DNA from: Amphibalanus amphitrite
Lineage: Eukaryota; Arthropoda; Thecostraca; Balanomorpha; Balanidae
Assembly (NCBI RefSeq): GCF_019059575.1
Contig: NW_024881583.1
Span: forward strand, 866,501 to 930,500
Direction of reading: 5' to 3'
Length of the DNA: 64,000 nucleotides
The notes beneath the pieces were generated by a model. The model had not been told where the DNA came from, ran no database searches, and saw only the letters and a program-made list of their open reading frames with translations. The position numbers and the translations under genes were made by a program. Shown here one piece after another: positions 22,777 through 64,000 of this stretch; position 1 is the stretch's first letter; every line of letters begins with the position of its first letter.

Positions 22777-24894
22777 GGATACCCACGGGCCACGGGACGT
22801 AAACACTGACTTGTGCTCATGCTGTGCGTAACTGCCATGACTCGTGAGTCCTGTTGGCGCCTGAAGATCTCGCCTGATCAGCTGGAAGTAGATGCAATCA
22901 CATCAGATTCAATTTGGAACAGCTTTTTGCCCTGTTCGCTACATATTTATCTAACTTGAAGATACGGTAGGCGTGATAGGTAGGTAAACGGATATGCTTA
23001 GACGGTCACGGGCCCTTGGAAGACGAACATGAACTTTGTGCTCTGTTGCGTTCCCGTGATGCCACTCAGCCCAACAGTCCGAGGTCTGCGCTGGGTCAGA
23101 TGCAGTCCGACCGAACTGAGCCTGCCTGCCGCTGGGGGGGGGGGGGGGGGGGGGGTGCTGTCAGCGCCAGCGGGCCGACCCTACAGCGGTTACAATAACC
23201 GCTCCGTACCGAGCGACACCGAGAGCGTGCAGCGGGGCACTCCAATGTGGCTATGGACAAGAATGCTTCGGGTTGAGTGAAGTGACCCATCTGGATATTT
23301 GACAAATGGGCAGACTCCTTTGGAATGTTTGCAGGGTAGCATACCAGAGTTAAGTATATAAGTGGTGAACTAGTCCGTGGTCAGTCGAATCACTTAAACC
23401 GTAAGGGGGTGCAGAAAATGACGAGGTTTTGGATATACCTACGCGAAGCTTAGGACCTACAATGTGTGTAGGCACAGGTGCTTTACGTGCACCCAATGCG
23501 TCGTCCTACCGATTATGGTGCGGGGCTCAAGTTAACACACAATTCTAAGTTATTTAAAGATTATTTTGCGACATTTTTATACAAATAAGCTCACGGCATA
23601 GGTACGTAAAACACTAAAACAAGGACACGATAAAAACTATTATTATTTTACGTCCTTTTTATACAAATCAGCTCACGGCATATGAAAAACAATTCAGCGA
23701 CAGACAAGGACAATACCGTTTATACAGTCTCAGACAACGCACAGAAGTGCATAGCGTGGTGGTAGGTATGATAACAGCGAACACATTGAGACCCAAAACA
23801 AATTCACTCTGCACCACAACAATGCCATTGAACAAAAAAGGCAGCATTGCCAAATCTATTTCAATCAGTTATCGCCTCTAACAAGTGTAACTATAAAACG
23901 TTAAACGGACCTTATCATGACAGTAAAGATTTAGAGAATCGAAACTGAGTGGATATTGCAGAATACCAATTGCTTCATACGTGCCCTTTATCTAACTGTC
24001 GCAACTATGTTATTTAGTTACATAAAAAACTTTTTAAGATGCCAACACATAGTGACGTGGAACCGATTTAGATGTGATACAAATCACAAGGGGCGCCTGA
24101 ATCCTTTCAACTATGTCAAATATTAGCCACAACTGTCGACAGGCCGAGTTCATCCACTGGTGTCGCCCGTTTCGGCCTCAGACATACCTATTGTTTGCAC
24201 CATCCATCAGAACTTACATCACAAACGTTATGAAACTTGATAGACACGTCTTGCTTTACTGATGTATCTCAGAACCGCTGCATTATAACGGCACGAAACT
24301 GACACACACTGTACCGACATCCGTCACTGCATATAGCTAAAACAGCATCCACAGCTAATTGTTGCTCTGTAACGACACTTTCCGCTATAAACTGTAGGTA
24401 TGTGTAAAAACACCTCTAGCTTGCAGGTCCACTGTAACGGCGCCTTACAACGACATACCTATCCGCCGTAACGGCATCTTCCGCTGACAAATTCACAGAA
24501 GCGTTATCTGCGTCTGGTAGCTCAACTGTTCCTGCACTGTTCCTACACTGTCCCTTCACAATTCGTCTCTGAAAGAAGGGCACTTCACTAGTCTCGCTAA
24601 CCATCATCGTGTTCTGATGCGCCGTTCGTTTTCGGCATGCAGCACAGCGCCTGACGCCATCAGCACTTCATATCGGTGTTCCACTGGTGTTATTAGGGTG
24701 GCTCGGCGTCATAGAACTCTCACGTACAAGTAAGTCGGGCTGAGTGCAAACGTGAGACGTCCTAATACTGCCCTGATGCCGCCGGCGTGCATAACGCACT
24801 CTGCTGGTCGCTGGAGCGCACCATTGCTCATGGCAGCTTGTGCATCCATCATTATACATGCACAGCTCTGAGTTCCCTCCAACTTGGTGATAAA
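22777..24894. other. Region 3' of Wnt5
   Basis: Should contain the Wnt5 3' UTR next to 24895. Also holds a G-run near 23137-23155 and a two-copy tandem duplication (23566-23725). No other gene recognised and no confident polyadenylation signal assigned. Confidence 0.45.
23566..23725. repeat. Two-copy tandem duplication, ~83-bp offset
   Basis: The phrase TTTTTATACAAATAAGCTCA recurs (with AATCAGCTCA) about 83 bp later, and both copies are followed by CGGCATA and an ACAAGGACA motif. Confidence 0.5.
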
Positions 24895-57182
<32,288 letters not shown>

Positions 57183-57855
57183 CCTGTCCTGAGGGGCGGC
57201 GGCACCCGGGTCCGACGGGTCCACTCACAGCTGCGAGCTCCGTCACTCACAGCGGCTCACTCTGACCACTCATGCAGAGGCAAAATCTGCTATCTTTGTC
57301 CAGATGACAGTCACCTGGCCTGTCAGACGACAGCAAACAGTCGGCTTCAGCGGAAAGGATAGGCACAGCCACCCTGCCGTCTCGGACACTGGATCCTTAC
57401 AACAATCCCGTACGCTTTGCTGACGCAGATCCCTCCCTGTTGGAAACTTTAGAGGGGTACGGCTTCCTCGGCCTTTCTTCCTCGGGAAATCCTCTTCCTG
57501 TAAGTTCACTTTCTTTCCCTGTCACCGTCCAGGCCTTTGGCACTTCACCGTATGGTCATCACCGTTCACCTTCCCTAATTATCACGATAAGACGGTCAGC
57601 CAGCTGGTTGACAGAAACTTTACCTCACAAACCAGCCACATCAAGCTCCCGGGTCTCTGTGGGTCTTTAGTCAGTCCACCGTCCACTGTCAGCTCCAGTC
57701 CCCGTCAGCGTGCACAACTGAACCAGCGTGGACCAGCGCCCGCGGCCGTACCAACTGCAGACCTCCCGTACGATCACCGCTGTATACTGCTGCAGAACAC
57801 GGCGCTCGACATGAGAACAGAGCGCCGCTCCGGCCGGCCGCAGTCGCGCACGCTC
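57183..57855 (-). other. Presumed Wnt5 5' UTR
   Basis: Between the start codon and the CCAAT boxes. Carries GC-rich stretches and short upstream frames. A non-coding first exon further upstream cannot be excluded. Confidence 0.35.
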
Positions 57856-57892
57856 ATTGGCTGCCGGCTGGAGGAGAATGCACTCTGATTGG
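57856..57892 (-). promoter_or_regulatory. Two CCAAT boxes upstream of Wnt5
   Basis: On the minus strand AACCAATCAG (about 57894-57885) and AGCCAATGAG (about 57862-57853) lie 32 bp apart in a GC-rich block about 670 bp upstream of the ATG. Both face the gene. No TATA box is seen. NF-Y-type CCAAT promoters fit, but this is inferred. Confidence 0.35.
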
Positions 57893-60800
57893 TTGGAGGG
57901 TCTCGGTAGTAACGGGAGCTTGCTACCTTTCCCGAGCGGCAAGCTAATTGGTGATCGTAATTGGATGTTCAGGCTAAGGCCGTGCTTGGCAAAGTGCTCA
58001 GTGCAGAGGTCATAATCGTATCGTTTGGGAATGGGCTCGCATGAGCTACTGAGTGGAAGTCGTTAGAGGCATGTGAGTCTGAATTCATGAATGGGAGATG
58101 AAGAGATAGATGCCGGAAACGATTGCGATCCACGCACTCGTTTAGTCATCCACAATGCTCGTAGGTCATTCCACCTTCAGCCATCTTTGCAGACAGCTTC
58201 TAAAATACTGAGCGAATAGATAGGAAACGAACTGGAAACGAACATCAAAGAGAGGAATGAAACTTATTACTATGGTGATTCTTTCAGGTTAATTCATCAT
58301 GATTGGATATTAAAGTTTTTGCAATATTGTACTTCTCACGATCGTTTTGATTTCCGAGGCGATTTTTGCCCCATCCCTGTCGCGGAATCTCGCTTTTCAT
58401 AAAGTAAGCACCCTGTGTTGCATCATTCCCAATGCCCACAGAGAGAAGACAGGACAGGGGTATGGTCCGAGTGGTCACTGGTCAGCACTGCCCTGCAAAA
58501 GCAGATTCGTCCCGTGTTGCATCACATTTGAGAGGTAATTGGTCAACGTCAGCCGGCGATGATTTGTGTCGGTCGCTGTTGAACAGGAACTGAATCTCGC
58601 ATCAGGCATTCCCTAGCCTGCCGTGTTTGGTCCGCTCTGAATGCGATTCCCATTGCGCCGGTACCTGGGGCCCCGCTGGCGCCGCGCCGGGCCGCGCGCG
58701 GTGGCGGCTCGCGGAAGTGCCTCTCGTCTCGTGGCCGGTTGCACGGCGAAATTGATACGGACTTGAGCGGTCGTCCGTTGATGGATGGCAGGCCCAGTAT
58801 CGCCGCCATCGGTCGCCGGCCGCCCGGCCCAGGCCGCACAGAATGGAGATGCCGATTGACAGGCGTGCCATGTTCGTTCAGCCGATACAAGCCGGGCAGG
58901 GCACGAGCGCATACGGCCGCGCTCCAATGAGGTGCCCAGAGGGGCTGCCGGTGACCGCCGGCCTCAGAACGACAGCACAGTTACGGCTCGAACGGCACGG
59001 GCGCAATTTAAACTGGAGCAGCCGCTAATAGCCCGACGACCGACGGGGAGTGTTTGTTCAACACTTTATCAGAATGCAATTGTATACAACGGATTGGCAA
59101 ATCACCCAGCTGGTTAATTGGGCTGATCTATACTTCTGCACAAGTTTGCTTATTTGTATGTAAGATCAGCCAACTAACGGCAATGGGCTTAATCATCAAA
59201 ATTGTCAAGCAAATAATCGTACCTACCAATACAGTCAGCTTTGCCTGAGGTAAGCCTAATATATAGAAAGCGTAGACTAGGTCTTGGACACCAATTGCTT
59301 AATTTCGGAAATTCCAGACGGGCATTGCATTCGCCATTCAGCATTATCTGTTTTTCTTTCAAACAGAGCCGTTTACATGTCATGGCGGCTTGGGACCGTG
59401 GCTCAGTTTAGCCTCGGTCGGAAAAGACGGCCAACCGTTCCATTACCGATGTCTTCTCGTGATAAACATGTTATTCGCTCCATAAAATGTTTATGTACCA
59501 TTTATGCTATGTCCCATAAGTGTAATGATTTGTTCATATTAGCATAGGTACACGCAACTGTCCGACGAATAAATTCAGATCATGGCTATGATGCACTTTG
59601 GAAGGAGACACATCACCACATTTTATAGGTACCTACCTACTTACCTACTAGAAGTACAATATCTAAGTACCTTCTAGAAGTGCTTCTGTAGTTTAGCCAA
59701 CGCGCTGTTTCCATCCATGCTCGCGTGTAACAAAACTCGTCTGATTACATGATATCAATAAATTACTGCCTATTTGTTGCTTCCCCTTCGCCCCGAGATG
59801 TGCTGATGTATATCGAATTAGAAGCGCAATGAATGAGTATTTGAGCTTGGAATGCTTGATTTATTGCTTTGAATTATACGGAAACCGAGAGCACTGACCG
59901 GTTGACGGGCGGTCGAATCCATGGTCTGGAGACCTAGGATTCAGATGGAAATAATTGCAGCATTGATGCAAATAATATACCTCGAGAAGTTAATTGGCCC
60001 ATTTGGAGTGTTCATTGATGTATGTGCATTCTGCAGTTTATTCGATTTATTGTTACTCTTAGGCAAATGCGTCATCTCTGATCTCAGCGGCATTTGCTAC
60101 GCTTCCTGGCGAAGCGTCCCGCCTTGTTTGAAATGCACCGATGAGCGCATTCGAACCCGCTACCGAATATCGTTGTGACCCTTGTGGCTGTATATCCAAA
60201 GGTCATGTAAGAAGTTGGATTCCTAGTAGACTGTAGGATGGTAGGACGCGTTTCGAACTGAGAAGCCTGTCCGCTCTCTCCAGCGCTGATACATTTCGGC
60301 TCATTCAAACGGCTTTGAACCGAATAATGACGGACACAGCAAACCGAATGCTCGAGGCGATCTGACTTTGTATCCCGGCGGTGCTTAGTAGGTAACTCCT
60401 CACTACCTCCGTGCTTGGGAACTATTGGCGTGTGAGGGGACCAGTGACCACCGGAGGGCGCTCATCCCTTCTACCCCGCCTCGCTCGTCACTCCTCGTCA
60501 CCAGCGATCAGAGAGTGGGCATAAGTGAACAGTGCATGTTGGATAATCGCCCCTGAGCACCGGGCATTATCACGAACAATACCGGTGATATGGGACTCTC
60601 CGAATAGAGCAGTGGCAGCGCCACCTGTATCTGCAGTGGTCGGTGCGGACAGGGGCCTGCTGCCGGCAACCATGCCCATCTCACAGAGGGCGTGGGTAGC
60701 TGCCGCCGATTCCCCCCTAATCTACTGCTGAAGTGTAACCCCAGTAGCACTGGACCAAAATTCAGCCACTTTATAGCTACATCCAAACAGTTTCCCGTGC

Positions 60801-60912
60801 AGCTCTCAAACAAATCGAACTGCACACTCATCGCTGCCTTTGAAAACCTATTGCGTTTTAAGCCAGGGAAGTTTCTGTTTCTTGCATAGCTAGATCAACC
60901 TGCATATGGACT
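57893..60912. other. Upstream of Wnt5, no gene recognised
   Basis: A GC-rich patch (58600-58990) has chance frames on both strands. No domains, RNA genes or repeat families recognised. Confidence 0.45.
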
Positions 60913-62119
60913 CAGGGCCTCCTCTAACATGTTAACTGGGGGGGCCGCGGCCCCCCCCAGTGATGCCGCTGGCCCCCCCAGTGGAGCTGAAATCGCGTCA
61001 CTGGGGGGGCCACACAGTTAAACCAATAATGTAGAAAAATGAGGAAATTTCACTAATAGCGTACCACACAAACAATCCAGATTCCAGACTATCTCCACGA
61101 TCACCACGTTACTAATTTTAGTTTTCTTATACCTACCGTTGTTTTTTATCTTCAAAGAACATTTCACATCCGCATGTTGCCTAAGATGAGCCATGGAATG
61201 AGGTCAGACAATGCAGTTTTATAATCGAACACCGACTGAAGCCCGAACGGGGCGTGGCCATTGATGAATTCCTTTGAGAAGGAAGCGTCCCGGAAGGTCG
61301 CCCTCTCAATCAGTCAAACGCTCACGCTTATACACGGAGAAGGACTATTTTATTCGGGAGACGGGTTCATTCTTGAAGAGGAAATCCTGCTACGGTCAAA
61401 TGAGAACGCGGCGGAGCACGGGAAAAGTTTTTATTCCCCGGTGTTTGGGACTGGAAGCAATAAGCCCTCACACTTATTGAGGGGTTAGCCGTTAGATGGA
61501 CCCACCCCTAGGGTTTTCGTAAATAACTCACGTAAAAAGTGGCCCAGCGTGGCAAAACTTTTAGTATTCTTGTGATTATCAATTGGCTGCACATTTCCTG
61601 AAATGACCCTGGTCCCTAGCCTTCATTACTATTGACCTGTGGCCTGTTTCTTAAGTCATTTTCAGGCAGGTAGCTTTTTAGGATAGTGAGCTGTTTTCAG
61701 GCAGGAAGCTGTTGGTTAATGGATTCCAGTGTTAGTGGGAAAGATTGACCCTCACACTTTTAGCGGTTGGTTAGATTCCTGACGCACTGCGTGCCGTTTA
61801 ATACAATTTTTCTATAATATAGGGATTTTGTTTTATTCTCTAAAGTCGAAAAGCCAGAAATTTTCGTCGATTTCGGACGTTGCCGGGATCGTTAGGTACC
61901 TAAAATGTGACCCTGCCGCCTGGATCCACCAGTAGGGTGACGTAGCCTACCATTTCTTGAATATTTTTTTTTTCAAATTTAAAATGAAAATCATGGTATC
62001 AGGGCTGTGACGAAAAATAAGTGGCCTAAATCCGATGAGAAAACTGGACTTGGGGGTACCCTAGGTTTGACTTCTGAGCCTCTGGCCCCCCCAGTGAAAA
62101 TTCCTTAGAGGAGGCCCTG
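60913..62119. mobile_element. hAT-like non-autonomous element, 1.2 kb
   Basis: The 15-bp ends CAGGGCCTCCTCTAA and the inverted TTAGAGGAGGCCCTG are perfect. They are flanked by TATGGACT on the left and TAATGGACT on the right, an 8-bp target duplication with one extra base. CAGGG ends plus an 8-bp duplication fit hAT. Inside are runs of GGGGGGCC/GGCCCCCCC and a decayed copy of the TTAA MITE core (about 61475-61640). No transposase. Confidence 0.65.
61475..61775. repeat. Decayed copy of the TTAA MITE core
   Basis: GGGTTTTCGTAAATAACTCA and GTAAAAAGTGGCC match copy A (GTTTTTCGCGAATAACTCGC, GTAAAAAGCGGCC) with substitutions. The ends are unclear. Confidence 0.5.
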
Positions 62120-64000
62120 TAATGGACTTAAGAGGAGTCCGGTATAACGCCCATTGAAACACTTGGCCGGATCCCACTCAGCATGTATTCTACATAAATG
62201 AGCGGTCCAATATCCAGGCAGATATGCCGACAGCATGAGAATGACCGCCTTCGAGATAGGTGGTTTGTCCTCCTCACTACAGCATGTCAGTCTTTTTATG
62301 AACACACGCCTGCTGCTTCAATAAACTTGTGTCAACAGAAAAATATAACGAGTCATAGCACCAGCACTCATGACTTATTCTGCGTAATAAACACGAAACC
62401 AGTCCAATTATGCTCAGTGATGTTATTATCAGCGTCTTTCTACATAGATATTAAATACAATACCTATCAAAACACCTCTTCCAATAACAGCATTCATTGA
62501 GCCCGCTAGATAATTCAGAGTTGATGCTAAGTTCTTGACGCAAAGGGTACAGACCGCATACGTATTGGTGTAGGAGCACAAAACAGAGCGGGTGTGCACG
62601 ATGCTGCAAAGAGTGAGATAAAGACGACATTGTGCATTACATGGCCCGCCTATCCAGGTGGGAAGTGCCACCAAACAGTGCAGCTGCAGCGCCTGTGACT
62701 ATAGGGGTCCGGTCAGCGGACTATACGAAGAATGGAAACACGAGGGGGTGCCGGGAAACAGTCACACTACACACGGAGACAACATTAGGTGGGGCTGATA
62801 AGAGGGTCTGAATACTGAGAAGTCTGTCAGTCATCACAGTAGCGAGCTGCAGCGGGGCTCGGCCTTTGTCACAAAACCTACGCTGACAAAACGGCTTCAG
62901 CGGGCCGAAATCACCAAAAGCTACGCAACAAGGTGTGAACTAAGATTCTTACAGATACGCCGAGCATCGGTTTCATAGAATATGGCACATGTCGGGCAGT
63001 GGAGACGGGGCACAATCATTTGCCTTTTGCTCCAGAACGATCCTCCTTGCCTCGTCCGACATCACACCATAACAACCAGCATCACAACAGACAACATTAC
63101 ACCACGCCGGTACCTCCTCGGCGGCGTGACATGCAGGGTACATCATAAGCATCACGGCCTGGTGTGACGCTCACGGTCCCCATAAACCACTGCAGCTAGC
63201 CGGCCGGGCTAGCGGCGGGTGACAATGGCAGGCAGTGCTGCCAAACTGACACCACATGCTGCCAACATGTTCAACAAGGCAATCGTACTTATGAACCTTT
63301 CTTAGGTGCGTATGATATCATATTAAAGCGTCTGGTCAACGGCATATGTGATACATTTTATCGATACTTTGCCGCATCTCCACTGAATGTCTTCTAAAAT
63401 CCCTTATTTTTAGGACTTTTAATTGTTCGACATAATTACGTTGAACTGGTACTCATTCGTCAAGAACTGTATCCACAAATAACCGTCGACTCAACATTAA
63501 CCTATCCATATCTATCGCTGTCTCGTCTTCAATGTCCGTCTCACGCTACCGCCTGAGAACTGGTCTGAGTGGGTCTCGTCACCAGGTCCGGGGCTACCGA
63601 TCAGTTCTTTGTGGTGCCACTCACGCACCTCTACAAACATACATACAGACAGACAGACAGACACACTGCTGCGGACAGGCGGCGGAAGCTCGGTGGCGGA
63701 CGGTCCCAGTCGGCCGTGGCGGCGGCCACAGCTCGGTATCTGGAACATGTTCAAATACAGTATCTCAGACGTTTTGATGTGACAGAAAAATATCGTTTAG
63801 TTTAGTTTAAATTGAATGACTGTCTGCTCACGTATTGCAGTATAATGCCAAGCGATAAGAATGACGTAAAGTGTGAGCTCAGCGACATGGCTTCAGCGTA
63901 TTTCTATCAACAACAATATATTATAGTTGTCTCTTCATGACGTTTCACTTAGGTATTCCATCATCCCCCATATACGCGTACAACTAAACAGTAAGGCCGG
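62120..64000. other. Right end of window, no gene recognised
   Basis: Contains a short ACAG microsatellite (about 63645-63664). No gene or repeat family recognised. Confidence 0.45.

Overview
The window is nuclear DNA of an animal, most likely an arthropod. The evidence is spliced genes with GT/AG introns, a Wnt gene and a DHHC palmitoyltransferase gene whose residues follow arthropod orthologues, and abundant non-LTR and DNA transposons. Long C/G homopolymer runs and dense nested repeats make a crustacean (for example a barnacle) plausible, but that is a guess. No operons, CRISPR arrays, rRNA or tRNA genes were seen.

Two protein-coding genes were rebuilt exon by exon, both on the minus strand. 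(1) A Zdhhc5/8-type palmitoyltransferase runs from its ATG at 11454 leftward through six exons to 2075 and continues off the left edge; 304 residues are visible. (2) A complete Wnt5-type gene runs from its ATG at 57182 to its stop at 24895. It has eight coding exons totalling 1101 nt (366 aa plus stop), and every splice phase agrees. Its first intron is 20.4 kb. All other long open frames are transposon genes or chance frames.

Layout: 1-2074 unknown DNA 3' of the last visible Zdhhc exon; 2075-11454 Zdhhc8, with a 5'-truncated non-LTR retrotransposon in intron 2; 12390-21130 a minisatellite split by a small MITE and by a 7.3 kb CACTG-ended element that carries other nested repeats; 21798-22776 another inverted-repeat element; 24895-57182 Wnt5. 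The Wnt5 introns hold a CCCGGG-ended element around a TTAA-flanked MITE (intron 4), a foldback mariner-like element (intron 2), and in intron 1 a full-length I-like LINE with poly(A) and target duplication, a GGGGAGA-ended element, a 1.65 kb near-perfect palindrome with hairpin ends, and another TTAA-flanked MITE. The region upstream of Wnt5 (57183-64000) has CCAAT boxes and a hAT-like element.

The most unusual signals are these. Short tandem arrays, often about 31 bp per unit, begin at or span the 5' splice sites of Wnt5 exons 2, 3 and 4 and Zdhhc8 exon 3, creating repeated decoy donors. The giant palindrome at 49797-51445 ends in its own hairpins, and a hairpin of the same design lies just beside it. 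A family of TTAA-flanked, GC-hairpin-ended repeats is rich in TGACCT motifs. Both genes act in lipid-linked signalling or membrane biology (Wnt is lipid-acylated; DHHC enzymes acylate proteins), but nothing in the sequence ties them functionally beyond being neighbours on one strand.
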